Shown: positions 24,269 through 33,659 of the stretch, piece after piece
How positions within the stretch are numbered: position 1 is the first letter of the stretch
Layout of the letters: each line of letters opens with the position of its first letter
Assembly (NCBI GenBank): GCA_905215965.1
Contig: CAJMSD010000010.1
Coordinates: 1-64,000 of the forward strand
DNA length: 64,000 bases
Source: an uncultured bacterium
GTDB lineage: Bacteria > Bacillota > Clostridia > Oscillospirales > Ruminococcaceae
Reading direction: 5' to 3'
Program-made: the position numbers and the translations under genes
Notes under the pieces: model-generated
What the model was told of the DNA's origin: nothing
Databases searched by the model: none
What the model saw: the letters and a program-made list of their open reading frames with translations, nothing else

Positions 24269-24645
24269 GGGCAAAAAAATAGCAGGGACATAACCCTGCT
24301 GTACATAAATAAGGTAAAAAAATAAATATGTGTAGAACAAAAGAAAGGAGACAACAAAACGAGTGTTAATAACAATAAAGATTATTTAACACTACAGTTA
24401 TTATATCTTAAAATTCGTCACAAGTCAAGAGAATTTTTCATTTTTTTATGAAAAGCGGATAATTCTGGCAAAATGCACAACATTGACCTCAAATATTTTA
24501 TAATATACACAAATTCTAATATTAATTTTTCATCTTAAATAAAGTAAATTGATCCTTTTATCTTTTTCGGCAGCGCCGTCAGGATCAATTTGTACGAAAT
24601 GCGTTTTCGGCTGCAACAATTTTTAGCGAATTATTGATAAAAAGG
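24269..24645. other. noncoding gap with hairpins
   Basis: No gene was found. It contains a hairpin AGCAGGG/CCCTGCT (24281-24301) with A-run upstream, so it is terminator-like on the minus strand, a weak stem around GTGTTAATA/TATTTAACAC (24362-24393), and a perfect 10-bp inverted repeat AAATTGATCC (24546-24555) with GGATCAATTT (24582-24591). Their roles are unknown. Confidence 0.5.
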
Positions 24646-24647
24646 TA

Positions 24648-24676
24648 TTTACAAAAAGACGGATTTGTGGTATTAT
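24648..24676 (+). promoter_or_regulatory. promoter of pyruvate:ferredoxin oxidoreductase
   Basis: TTTACA (24648-24653) and TATTAT (24671-24676) are 17 bp apart. The leader is long, about 255 nt, with stems GTCCGG/CCGGAC near 24700 and AAAGAATA/TATTCTTT near 24760. Confidence 0.7.
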
Positions 24677-24908
24677 ATAAGTGAAGTTATGTGCTGTCCG
24701 GCCGGCTGAGGCCTCCGGACTCTCTATAACCCCTAATAAAGGCGATAACATACAAAGAATACCTGAATATTCTTTATGAAACTCAATTTGATATTTTCGT
24801 CAGATTCAAAATAATTTTCGCATCACACGATGCTTTATCCGCGAAATTTTTGTACGTTTTGACGAAATTATCGGAAATTTTATTCAGGATCGTCTGTGTA
24901 TGGTATTA

Positions 24909-24924
24909 CCTAAAAATTTTTAGG
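24909..24924 (+). promoter_or_regulatory. palindrome overlapping the PFOR ribosome site
   Basis: CCTAAAAATTTTTAGG is a perfect 16-bp palindrome whose last three bases begin the AGGAGG ribosome site of the next gene. It could modulate ribosome access or be a binding site. Confidence 0.5.
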
Positions 24925-24936
24925 AGGAATTTTCCA

Positions 24937-27900
24937 ATGGCTATTAAAAGAAAAATGAAAACCATGGACGGTAATAACGCTGCTGCTTGGGCATCATACC
25001 CATTTACAGACTTAGCTGCTATTTACCCGATCACCCCTTCCTCAGTTATGGCTGAGGTTACAGACCAGTGGGCTTCAAAGAATAAGAAGAACCTTTTCGG
25101 CGACCCCGTAACCGTTGTTGAAATGCAGTCGGAAGCCGGCGCTGCAGGTACTGTTCACGGCTCTATTTCAGCCGGCGCTCTCACAACTACATATACTGCT
25201 TCACAGGGACTTCTCCTTATGATCCCTAATATGTATAAAATTGCCGGCGAGCTCGTTCCAAACGTAATCCACGTTTCTGCCCGCTGCGTTTCTTCACACG
25301 CTCTTAACATCTTCGGCGACCATTCCGATATTTATGCTTGCCGTCAGACAGGCTACGCAATGCTTTGTTCATCCAACCCTCAGGAGGTTATGGATCTTGC
25401 AGCAGTCGCTCACCTTTCTACTATCAAGGGCAGAGTTCCTTTCCTTCACTTCTTTGACGGATTCCGTACTTCACACGAGATCCAGAAGATCGAAACATGG
25501 GACGACGAAACTCTTGCAAGTCTCATCGATATGGACGCTGTTAACAATTTCAGAAACAACGCTCTTAACCCTGAGCACCCTGTACTCCGCGGTACTGCTC
25601 AGAACCCTGATATCTTCTTCCAGGCACGCGAAGCCTGCAATAAGTATTATGACGCTCTTCCTGCTGTTGTTGAAGATTACATGAACAAGGTAAACGAGCT
25701 TATCGGTACAGATTACAAGCTCTTCAACTACTATGGTGCTGCTGACGCTGAACACGTTATCATCGCTATGGGTTCGGTAAACGACACTATCGAAGAGACT
25801 ATCGACTACCTCAACGCCAAGGGCGGCAAGTACGGTCTCGTTAAGGTAAGACTTTACAGACCTTTCGTTGCAGACAAGCTTGTTGAAGCTATTCCTGACA
25901 CAGTTAAGAGAATCTCGGTTCTCGACAGAACAAAGGAAGCCGGTTCACTCGGCGAGCCTCTCTACCTCGACGTTGTTGCTGCTCTTAAGGATACTAAGTT
26001 TAATAACACTCCCGTATTCTCAGGACGTTACGGTCTCGGTTCAAAGGATACTGTTCCGGCTCAGATCGTTGCAGTATTCAAGAACGAAACAAAGAAGAGA
26101 TTCACTATCGGTATCAACGACGATGTTACAAATCTTTCACTTGAGCTTGAGGGCAACCCTGATACTGCTCCCGCAGGTACAACAGCTTGTAAGTTCTGGG
26201 GACTCGGTTCAGACGGTACTGTAGGCGCTAACAAGAACTCCATCAAGATCATCGGCGACCATACAGATCTTTATGCTCAGGCATATTTTGCATACGATTC
26301 AAAGAAATCCGGCGGTGTTACAATTTCTCACCTTCGTTTCGGTAAGACTCCTATCAAGTCGACATATCTTATCAATATGGCCGACTTCGTTGCTTGTCAT
26401 AACCAGAGCTATATCGATAAGTACGATATGGTTTCCGATATCAAGCCGGGCGGTACTTTCCTCCTCAATACTATCTGGGATATGGAAGGCCTCGAAGCTA
26501 ATCTGCCGGGTCAGGTAAAGAGATACATTGCTCAGAACAATATCAACTTCTATACTATCAACGGCGTTAAGCTCGGTAAGGAAACAGGCATGGGAACCAG
26601 AATCAATACTATTCTTCAGTCTGCTTTCTTCAAGCTCGCAAACATCATTCCTTTCGAGGACGCTCTCAAATACATGAAGGCTGCCGCTGAAGCTTCTTAC
26701 AGCAAGAAGGGTCAGGACGTTGTTGAAAAGAACTGGAACGCTATTGACGCAGGTCACCAGAACATCGTTAAGATCGACGTTCCTGCTTCATGGGCTGACG
26801 CTCCCGACACTCAGATGGGTATGACTCCTGTCACAAACGACAATAAGGTTCTCGAAAATTATGTAAATAATATCCAGATCCCTTGCAACGCTCAGAAGGG
26901 TGACAGTCTCCCTGTTTCAACATTCGTTGATATGGCTGACGGTACTTTCCCGCAGGGTTCAGCTGCCTTTGAAAAGAGAGGTATCGCTGTTGACGTTCCT
27001 GAGTGGATCCCCGAAAATTGTATCCAGTGTAACCAGTGTGCTTACGTTTGTCCTCACGCTGTAATCAGACCTGTTGCTCTCACAGAGGCTGAGGCTGCTG
27101 CTGCTCCTGCAGACGCTAAGATCATGGACTTCAAGCCTGCTATGAACGGACTTAAATTCATGATGACAGTTTCTACTCTCGATTGTACAGGCTGCGGTGT
27201 CTGCGCTAACGTATGTCCTGCTAAGGAAAAGGCTCTCGTTATGAAGCCTATCGCTTCACAGCTTGAGCAGCAGAAGGTATTCAACTACGGCGTTACTATC
27301 GACGAAAAGCCAGAGGTTGCAGCTAAATTTGCAGCTACAACAGTTAAGGGCTCACAGTTCAGACAGCCAATGCTCGAATTCTCCGGCGCTTGTGCAGGCT
27401 GCGGCGAAACTCCTTACGCTAAGCTCGTTACACAGCTCTTCGGCGACAGAATGTACATCGCAAACGCTACAGGCTGCTCGTCTATCTGGGGTGGTTCTGC
27501 TCCTTCAACTCCGTATACCTTCAATAAGAAGGGTCAGGGTCCTGCTTGGTCCAACTCACTCTTCGAGGATAACGCTGAGTTCGGTTACGGTATGTATCTT
27601 GCTACAGAAACTCTCAGAAACAGAGTTCTCGCAAAGGTAAACGCTCTCAACGAAAAGACAGATAACGCTGACGTTAAGGCTGCTATCGCTGATTACCTCG
27701 ATACTTACAACGACGGAAACGCTAATAAGGCTGCTACAGAAAAGCTTGTTGCTGCTCTCGAAGCTTGCGGCTGCGACGACGCTAAGGCTATTCTTGCTGA
27801 AAAGGATTACCTCCGCAAGAAGTCACAGTGGATCTTCGGCGGCGATGGCTGGGCATACGACATCGGTTTCGGCGGTCTCGACCACGTTCTTGCTTCAGGC

Positions 27901-28482
27901 AAAAACGTAAACGTACTCGTATTCGATACAGAGGTTTACTCAAATACAGGCGGTCAGGCTTCCAAATCAACTCCTACAGGCGCTATTGCTCAGTTTGCAG
28001 CAGCAGGTAAGGTTGTTAAGAAGAAGGATCTTGCAGGTATCGCAATGAGCTACGGATATGTTTACGTTGCACACGTTGCTATGGGCGCTAACATGAATCA
28101 GTGTATCAAGGCTTTCGCAGAAGCAGAAGCTTACGACGGTCCTTCGATCATCATCGCATACGCTCCATGTATCAACCACGGTATCAAGACAGGTATGGCT
28201 ACTGCTCAGGCTGAGGAGAAGAAGGCTGTTGAGGCAGGTTACTGGCACCTTTACAGATACAATCCTGCACTCAAGAAGGACGGCAAGAATCCGTTCAGCC
28301 TTGACTCTAAGGCTCCTAATACCGAGGAATACAAGAACTTCCTCATGGGCGAGGTTCGTTACAACGCTCTTGCTCGTCAGAATCCTGAAAGAGCTAACGC
28401 GCTCTTCGATGCAGCTGTAGAAAATGCTAAGGACAGATATGACTACCTTACAAGACTTACAGCCCTTTACGGTCAGGACTAA
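24937..28482 (+). CDS. nifJ: pyruvate:ferredoxin (flavodoxin) oxidoreductase
   Basis: The 1181-aa single chain is full length for PFOR. The N-terminal domain has YPFTDLAAIYPITPSS and the transketolase-type core. Two [4Fe-4S] ferredoxin motifs follow (CIQCNQCAYVCP and CTGCGVCANVCP), then a third cluster region with CAGCGETPY, and the thiamine diphosphate site GGDGWAYDIGFGGLDH with NTGGQASKSTPTG. It converts pyruvate and CoA to acetyl-CoA and CO2, giving reduced ferredoxin for hydrogenase. AGGAGG precedes ATG 24937. Codon use is extremely biased, so this is one of the cell's most expressed genes. Confidence 0.97.
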   Translation: MAIKRKMKTMDGNNAAAWASYPFTDLAAIYPITPSSVMAEVTDQWASKNKKNLFGDPVTVVEMQSEAGAAGTVHGSISAGALTTTYTASQGLLLMIPNMYKIAGELVPNVIHVSARCVSSHALNIFGDHSDIYACRQTGYAMLCSSNPQEVMDLAAVAHLSTIKGRVPFLHFFDGFRTSHEIQKIETWDDETLASLIDMDAVNNFRNNALNPEHPVLRGTAQNPDIFFQAREACNKYYDALPAVVEDYMNKVNELIGTDYKLFNYYGAADAEHVIIAMGSVNDTIEETIDYLNAKGGKYGLVKVRLYRPFVADKLVEAIPDTVKRISVLDRTKEAGSLGEPLYLDVVAALKDTKFNNTPVFSGRYGLGSKDTVPAQIVAVFKNETKKRFTIGINDDVTNLSLELEGNPDTAPAGTTACKFWGLGSDGTVGANKNSIKIIGDHTDLYAQAYFAYDSKKSGGVTISHLRFGKTPIKSTYLINMADFVACHNQSYIDKYDMVSDIKPGGTFLLNTIWDMEGLEANLPGQVKRYIAQNNINFYTINGVKLGKETGMGTRINTILQSAFFKLANIIPFEDALKYMKAAAEASYSKKGQDVVEKNWNAIDAGHQNIVKIDVPASWADAPDTQMGMTPVTNDNKVLENYVNNIQIPCNAQKGDSLPVSTFVDMADGTFPQGSAAFEKRGIAVDVPEWIPENCIQCNQCAYVCPHAVIRPVALTEAEAAAAPADAKIMDFKPAMNGLKFMMTVSTLDCTGCGVCANVCPAKEKALVMKPIASQLEQQKVFNYGVTIDEKPEVAAKFAATTVKGSQFRQPMLEFSGACAGCGETPYAKLVTQLFGDRMYIANATGCSSIWGGSAPSTPYTFNKKGQGPAWSNSLFEDNAEFGYGMYLATETLRNRVLAKVNALNEKTDNADVKAAIADYLDTYNDGNANKAATEKLVAALEACGCDDAKAILAEKDYLRKKSQWIFGGDGWAYDIGFGGLDHVLASGKNVNVLVFDTEVYSNTGGQASKSTPTGAIAQFAAAGKVVKKKDLAGIAMSYGYVYVAHVAMGANMNQCIKAFAEAEAYDGPSIIIAYAPCINHGIKTGMATAQAEEKKAVEAGYWHLYRYNPALKKDGKNPFSLDSKAPNTEEYKNFLMGEVRYNALARQNPERANALFDAAVENAKDRYDYLTRLTALYGQD

Positions 28483-28535
28483 TCTTATATAAAACGCATT
28501 ACGTTCGGTATGTACATATATTGAACAGCATGATA

Positions 28536-28568
28536 AAAACCTCCGCTTCGTGTGAAGCGGAGGTTTTA
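28536..28568 (+). terminator. intrinsic terminator of PFOR
   Basis: AAAACCTCCGCTTC pairs with GAAGCGGAGGTTTT around GTGT. The symmetric A/T flanks make it usable from both strands. Confidence 0.9.
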
Positions 28569-28673
28569 CTTTGCCGAAAATAATATAATTGAAAAGAGCG
28601 TCCTCTCTTGCAGGGCGTTCTCTCTTTCAAAACAGTCCATCGGACTGTTTTTAGGCTCTCGTATAAGCTGCAC

Positions 28674-28973
28674 CTAAAATATCAACCCTGCCGCAAAAGC
28701 CGAAGCTGCGGCAGCGAGAGCTACAACTATAAGCGGAAGCTCAAAATAGGCAAGCAAAACTGCAACGACCGTTCCGACAACAGCCGTAGCGATGTCACCG
28801 GTACAATAAAAAATTGCAGGTACGGTCATCGCGCTGAGTACGGCATACGGAATATAATAAAGAAAGCTTCTGAAAAATTTCGACTTTATCTTTTTGCGAA
28901 AAAACGTAAACGGGAGCATGCGAATAAGGTACGTAACCCCAGCCATAACTGCAATATAAACGACTATGCTCAT
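28674..28973 (-). CDS. azlD: AzlD-family branched-chain amino acid transport subunit
   Basis: The 99-aa hydrophobic protein shows the AzlD pattern AGVTYLIRMLPFTFFRKK and SKFFRSFLYYIPYAVLSAMT with three to four membrane segments. AzlD works with AzlC as a small exporter of branched-chain amino acids. ATG 28973 overlaps the azlC stop (ATGA), so the two are translationally coupled. Confidence 0.9.
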   Translation of the reverse strand: MSIVVYIAVMAGVTYLIRMLPFTFFRKKIKSKFFRSFLYYIPYAVLSAMTVPAIFYCTGDIATAVVGTVVAVLLAYFELPLIVVALAAAASAFAAGLIF

Positions 28974-29674
28974 AATTCTGCCTCCTCTTCGCTCTTGATC
29001 GGAAACAGAACTGCCGCTGCCGCTGCCGCTGCCACCGCGCTGATTATAACGGCAAATCCGCCCGTTACCGCAGTTATCAGGTACTTGAACAGCATACTTA
29101 CCGCCGCCGCAATAATAACCGCAAATAATACGCTTCGCTCTTTTTTGGCAGCCGGAACAATGATCGCAATAAACATACCGTAAAGCACGATCTCCATTAC
29201 CTGAGTAACGGAAGCAGGTAGGATCTCCCCCGCCGCCGCGCCGAGGATCGTTCCGGAAAGCCACCCGAGAAACGAAATTAAAATAATGCCGTACATATAG
29301 CTCGGAACAAGAGGTTCCTGCTGAGCCGCACAAACCGCAAAAATTTCATCGGTGATCCCATAGGAAGCCGCGAGCCTGTGAGGAGTTGTAAACGACTTAT
29401 CAAGCTTCTGCGAAAGTGAAAGCGCCATAAGAGAGTATCTGAGATTTATGGTAAACTGTGTGAGAGCCATTTCAACAAGCGAACCGCCTGCCGCGATTAT
29501 TGTGACTCCTGCCGCCTGTCCTGCGGAAGTCAGATTCGCAGCTGAGATAATTGCGGAATAAAATACCGAAATTCCTTTATTAACAGCCATTATTCCAAAG
29601 CCAAACGACACTGAAAGATATCCCAGTGCAATCGGTATACCATGAGACATTCCTCTGAAAAACTGATTTTTCAA
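28970..29674 (-). CDS. azlC: AzlC-family branched-chain amino acid exporter subunit
   Basis: The 234-aa membrane protein has the AzlC signatures GIPIALGYLSVSFGFG and LVEMALTQFTINLRYSLMAL plus RLAASYGITDEIFAV. It forms the large subunit of the AzlCD exporter for leucine-type amino acids. The frame opens at TTG 29674 with AAAGGAC 10 bp upstream. The gene pair is read leftward and stops before the PFOR terminator. An AT-rich promoter should lie between it and the symporter gene, but none was clear. Confidence 0.9.
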   Translation of the reverse strand: MKNQFFRGMSHGIPIALGYLSVSFGFGIMAVNKGISVFYSAIISAANLTSAGQAAGVTIIAAGGSLVEMALTQFTINLRYSLMALSLSQKLDKSFTTPHRLAASYGITDEIFAVCAAQQEPLVPSYMYGIILISFLGWLSGTILGAAAGEILPASVTQVMEIVLYGMFIAIIVPAAKKERSVLFAVIIAAAVSMLFKYLITAVTGGFAVIISAVAAAAAAAVLFPIKSEEEAEL

Positions 29675-29764
29675 TAAAATTCGTCCTTTCGGATCAGATT
29701 ATAAAAATTTATGGGGCGAAATAATATCGCCCCTAAAGTTTTGAGAATAATTTCTAAACGCAGA

Positions 29765-31303
29765 TCAATTCTTCATTTCTGCTTTTACAGCGTCAAACTC
29801 ATCAGTGATCTCTTTTTCGGGAGCTTTCGTGATAAGAGAAACAACTACAATTGCGATAAGCGCGCAGATGAATGCCGGAAGCAGCTCATAAATAGCAAAT
29901 GCTCCTCCGAGCTTGCTGATACCAAACTTCCATACGAATACAATAATTCCTCCTGCAAGCATACCTGCGATAGCGCCGTATCTGTTTGAACGCTTCCAGA
30001 AAAGAGACGTAAGCATTACAGGGCCAAAGGTCGCTCCAAAACCTGCCCAAGCAAAGGAAACTACTCTGAACACCGAGCTTTTGCTGTCCCATGCCAGAGC
30101 AACGCCCAAAATCGCAATTACGATAAGGACAGCTCTTGCCGTAACCATTGATGTCTTTTCGGACATTTTTACCTTGAATACGCCTTTAAGAAGATTTTCG
30201 GACATACTTGATGACGCCGCAAGAAGCTGCGAATCGGCGGTAGACATAGTACACGCAAGAATTCCTGCAAATACAAGACCTGCAATGAGTGCAAGAGCAA
30301 CATTATGCTCGCTCATGAACATTGAAATTTTTATGATGATCGTTTCCGAATCGGAACCGTCAAGCTGTTCGATTTTTCCCTGCGATGTAAGCACGTTTCC
30401 AATAAAGCCTATGAAAATAGCGACTGCCATCGAAATAACTACCCATACAGAAGCTATTCTTCTTGAAGTTTTGATCTTATTTTTATCTTCTGCAGCCATA
30501 AATCTGAGCAGTATATGAGGCATTCCGAAGTAACCAAGACCCCAAGCCAAAAGTGATGCAATTGTAAGGACGGAATATTTATCCGAACCGCCTGTTTCAA
30601 TATTATGAATATTCATAAGATCAAAATATCCGGGCAGTGATTTTGCATTGTCCAGAACAGCGTCCATTCCTCCAGCCGTATGAACACCGAAAATAACTAT
30701 ACATATAAGAGCAACGGTCATAACGATACTTTGAATAAGATCGGTAAAGCTTGCTGCTAGAAAACCGCCGAGAGAAGTATATGCAATGATTATAACTGCA
30801 CTGAAAATCATGGCGTAATGATAATCCCAACCGAACAGAGAGCTGAAAAGCTTTCCGCAGGCTGAAAATCCCGACGCCGTATAAGGCACGAAGAAAACAA
30901 GAATTATCGCGGCAGCAATTCCCATAAGTATCTTACTGCTGTCATGATAACGATCCGAGAAGAAGTCGGGAATGGTTATCGAGTTGGTTTTCTGAGAGTA
31001 AACTCTCAGCCTCTTTGCAACGATAAGCCAGTTTACGTATGTTCCTATTGCCAGACCGATCGCTGTCCAACCTGCTTCAGCGCCTCCCGTGAGATACGCA
31101 ACGCCCGGAAGTCCCATAAGAAGCCAACTGCTCATATCCGATGCCTCCGCACTCATAGCAGACACAAGAGGTCCGAGCTTTCTGCCGCCAAGATAGAAAT
31201 CTCCGACGTTTTTGTTTTTTCTTGAATAAATCACACCGATAACTACCAGTATAAGCATATACGCAATGATAGTTATAAGTATACATACTGTTGATTTGTC
31301 CAT
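29765..31303 (-). CDS. putP: sodium/solute symporter, PutP (proline) type
   Basis: The 512-aa protein has 13 predicted membrane segments and the SSS family signatures: DFYLGGRKLGPLVSAMSAEA near residue 35, SDMSSWLLMGLPG, and the Na+ site region YTSLGGFLAASFTDLIQS. The first pattern is typical of PutP Na+/proline symporters. It ends with a charged cytoplasmic tail. ATG 31303 is used. It is a single gene facing the PHP phosphatase gene on the other strand. Confidence 0.9.
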   Translation of the reverse strand: MDKSTVCILITIIAYMLILVVIGVIYSRKNKNVGDFYLGGRKLGPLVSAMSAEASDMSSWLLMGLPGVAYLTGGAEAGWTAIGLAIGTYVNWLIVAKRLRVYSQKTNSITIPDFFSDRYHDSSKILMGIAAAIILVFFVPYTASGFSACGKLFSSLFGWDYHYAMIFSAVIIIAYTSLGGFLAASFTDLIQSIVMTVALICIVIFGVHTAGGMDAVLDNAKSLPGYFDLMNIHNIETGGSDKYSVLTIASLLAWGLGYFGMPHILLRFMAAEDKNKIKTSRRIASVWVVISMAVAIFIGFIGNVLTSQGKIEQLDGSDSETIIIKISMFMSEHNVALALIAGLVFAGILACTMSTADSQLLAASSSMSENLLKGVFKVKMSEKTSMVTARAVLIVIAILGVALAWDSKSSVFRVVSFAWAGFGATFGPVMLTSLFWKRSNRYGAIAGMLAGGIIVFVWKFGISKLGGAFAIYELLPAFICALIAIVVVSLITKAPEKEITDEFDAVKAEMKN

Positions 31304-31402
31304 AACATTTTATGTATGAAGTAGATATACTAAATCATACGCCTCCTTTCAAAAAATTTGATTCAGCGCTGTTACTATCCGATACAGCACAACAATAATA
31401 CA

Positions 31403-31431
31403 ATTATATCATACTTTTTTGATTAAAACAA
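31403..31431 (-). promoter_or_regulatory. promoter of the symporter gene
   Basis: On the minus strand TTGTTT (31426-31431) and TATAAT (31403-31408) are 17 bp apart. Confidence 0.65.
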
Positions 31432-31490
31432 GCATAACCGACATTTTTTTACGTTTTTTGCATATATGCTGTCAAAGTTTCACACAGAGC

Positions 31491-31519
31491 TTGAAAACAA
31501 TAGGTTTTAATGATATAAT
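31491..31519 (+). promoter_or_regulatory. promoter of the PHP phosphatase gene
   Basis: TTGAAA (31491-31496) and TATAAT (31514-31519) are 17 bp apart. Confidence 0.75.
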
Positions 31520-31549
31520 ATGAACGATAATTCTGAAAGGTATGATTAT

Positions 31550-32317
31550 ATGAAAGCAAATTACCATACGCATACTGAACGCTGCCGTCATGCACGTGGA
31601 AGCGACAAAGCGTTTGTTGAAGCTGCAATCGAAAACGGAATGAAGGTTCTCGGTTTTTCCGACCACTGTCCCTGGATCTTTGAGAACGGTTATGTCTCAG
31701 GAACGCGAATGCTTCCCTCTCAGCTTGACGGCTATTTTTCGTCGCTCACAAAGCTCAGAGACGAATATGCTTCGGATATAAAAATTTATATCGGCTTTGA
31801 GTCTGAGTATATCCCTGAGCTAATGGAAAATCAAAATAAGCTGCTCGCCGATTATCCGATAGATTACATGATCCTCGGAGAGCATTTCACAAAAGCCGAG
31901 CCGTATTCCGCTTACACGGGATTCCCCACCGACGACGAATCAGCCCTTGAAGATTACGTCGATACAGTTATCAAAGGAATGGAAACCGGCAAGTACAAGT
32001 ATGTCGCCCACCCCGATCTGCTTAACTTTACAGGCGAAAACAAAATTTTCAAAAAGCATTATATGCGCCTTTGTCAGTACCTGAAAAGCAAAGATATTCC
32101 CGTCGAAATAAATCTTCTGGGCGTAAACGAGGGACGCCATTACACCTCGGATCGTTTTCTTGAGATTGCCGCAGAAGCGGGAAATACGGCTATAATCGGC
32201 TGCGACGCTCATACTCCCGACGCTTTGTTTAACGAATCGGCTCATAAATTGTGCCGCAGTCTCGCCAATAAGCACGGACTTAAACTTGTAGATTACCTCC
32301 CAAAACTTGGTGTATAA
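31550..32317 (+). CDS. PHP-family histidinol-phosphatase-like enzyme
   Basis: The 255-aa protein has the PHP metal-binding motifs: NYHTHTERCRHA at the N-terminus, FSDHCPW, GFESEYIPE, LGEHF, a YKYVAHPDL loop and the C-terminal IIGCDAHTP. This is the histidinol-phosphate phosphatase type (HisK/HisJ), which makes histidinol in histidine synthesis, although PHP proteins also dephosphorylate other compounds and no his genes are near. GAAAGG precedes ATG 31550. It stands alone with its own promoter. Confidence 0.87.
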   Translation: MKANYHTHTERCRHARGSDKAFVEAAIENGMKVLGFSDHCPWIFENGYVSGTRMLPSQLDGYFSSLTKLRDEYASDIKIYIGFESEYIPELMENQNKLLADYPIDYMILGEHFTKAEPYSAYTGFPTDDESALEDYVDTVIKGMETGKYKYVAHPDLLNFTGENKIFKKHYMRLCQYLKSKDIPVEINLLGVNEGRHYTSDRFLEIAAEAGNTAIIGCDAHTPDALFNESAHKLCRSLANKHGLKLVDYLPKLGV

Positions 32318-32318
32318 C

Positions 32319-32452
32319 TTAGAATTGCCACAGCTATCTGCGTAATCTATTGAGGGAAACCCTTTTGAAAAAGGGTTCTCCCTCAAACTCCCTTTCTAAA
32401 ACTTTAGTTGATTTTTCCCAACAGGCTGCGTAAATACTATGGCAATTTCTAA
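32319..32452. repeat. MITE-like palindromic repeat
   Basis: The ends TTAGAATTGCCA and TGGCAATTTCTAA form imperfect terminal inverted repeats that extend into CAGCTATCTGCGTAA / CTGCGTAAATACTATGG. Inside is a strong hairpin GAGGGAAACCC ... GGGTTCTCCCTC. There is no coding potential. It sits between convergent genes and looks like a short mobile repeat or a REP element, possibly also acting as terminator. Confidence 0.7.
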
Positions 32453-32462
32453 ATTATACTCC

Positions 32463-33521
32463 CTACTTTTTGGTGAGGTATTCTTCAAATGTATTTTTGT
32501 TTCCTGTTGCGGTGAAGGCATAGTAGCTAAGTATTATAGACGAATCCATAGAATCGACCTCGCCGTCCTTATTTACATCGGCAGCTGCGATATGAGTTGA
32601 ATTGAATCCGCTGTCGTGTCCTGTCGCTTTATTCGCATAAGCCGCAAGGACATAAGAAGCGTCTATGGAATCAATAGCCTTATCGCCGTTTACGTCTCCG
32701 AGTCCTCCTGCTTTGTCGGGCAGCGGAGGAAGCTCCGGCTTAGGCTCAGGAGGCTTTTTTATCTTGATAAAATAATTATAGATCACCGCAGCTTCTTCCT
32801 TTGCAAGCCGATGAAGGTTGTCCTCATTATACAGCCAAACCGAAGCGCGGTAATTGGTGTGATACGAGTGCTCTAAAAGTATTCCCGGAGTTCCCACATA
32901 CCTTGCGCCGAAAAGCACACTGTACCATTCATCGTCCATTACACCGTTCTTGTCATGATCGGCTGTGCCCTTTCTCTGAGCAACTGCTCCTTTTCGAGAT
33001 GTTCCCATCACGTTGGACACCGTCGATGCAAGCTGTCCTCCCAGTTCTATACTTGTGTCGTCGATGGTCGTCCACGGCAGATTCTGATAACAGAAAGCAA
33101 GCGGCTGATCGTCATAAGTTACTTTTCCCGCATTGCTGTGCATGGATATAAAGAGATCATATCCCTTTGACTTGAAGCCTCTATCGTTAAGGGACGGATT
33201 ATCATCAAGGGAAGTCTTTGTCAGGTCCGCGTGCACGCCCAAAGCGCGAAGCTCTGCCTGAAGATAATTTGAAAGCTTCCATGTCATTACGCTTTCCCAG
33301 TAGGGAGCATATACCGGCGAATTATTATAATAGTTGTAGTGTCCGGGATCTATCATGATCTTGATAATATAATCGTCAAGTCCCTTGATACTGTCGTTTA
33401 CAGGTATCTGATTTGCGGGAGGAACTGTTTCATCGGCAGCGGCTTTTACCGATATCGGAATTACTGCAAGGCAACACAGCATCACTCCGCTCACGACAGC
33501 TGATATAATTTTTTTGAACAT
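32463..33521 (-). CDS. dockerin-containing N-acetylmuramoyl-L-alanine amidase
   Basis: The 352-aa protein has a Sec signal peptide (residues 1-27), an Amidase_3 domain with IMIDPGHYNYY (zinc histidine), DLFISMHSNAG and GILLEHSYH (catalytic glutamate), a Pro-rich linker, and a C-terminal type I dockerin with two calcium repeats, DVNGDKAIDSID and DVNKDGEVDSMD. It would cut the bond between muramic acid and the peptide while docking to a cohesin. A peptidoglycan hydrolase carrying a dockerin is uncommon among cellulosome cargo. GGAGG lies before the start. It is read alone on the minus strand. Confidence 0.93.
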   Translation of the reverse strand: MFKKIISAVVSGVMLCCLAVIPISVKAAADETVPPANQIPVNDSIKGLDDYIIKIMIDPGHYNYYNNSPVYAPYWESVMTWKLSNYLQAELRALGVHADLTKTSLDDNPSLNDRGFKSKGYDLFISMHSNAGKVTYDDQPLAFCYQNLPWTTIDDTSIELGGQLASTVSNVMGTSRKGAVAQRKGTADHDKNGVMDDEWYSVLFGARYVGTPGILLEHSYHTNYRASVWLYNEDNLHRLAKEEAAVIYNYFIKIKKPPEPKPELPPLPDKAGGLGDVNGDKAIDSIDASYVLAAYANKATGHDSGFNSTHIAAADVNKDGEVDSMDSSIILSYYAFTATGNKNTFEEYLTKK

Positions 33522-33605
33522 TCACGATGCCTCCTTGTAAAAATCTTACAATAAAGACATTATAACACAAAACTATCACAATTGCAAGTTAAATGTGAAT
33601 TATTT

Positions 33606-33652
33606 AAAAAAGCACCGCACAAAGCCTTCAATTATGCTTTGTACGGTGCTGT
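33606..33652 (-). terminator. intrinsic terminator of the rnr-lipoprotein operon
   Basis: AGCACCG and ACAAAGC pair with GCTTTGT and CGGTGCT. On the minus strand it is followed by TTTTTTA, after the stop of the lipoprotein gene. Confidence 0.85.
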
Positions 33653-33659
33653 TTTAATT

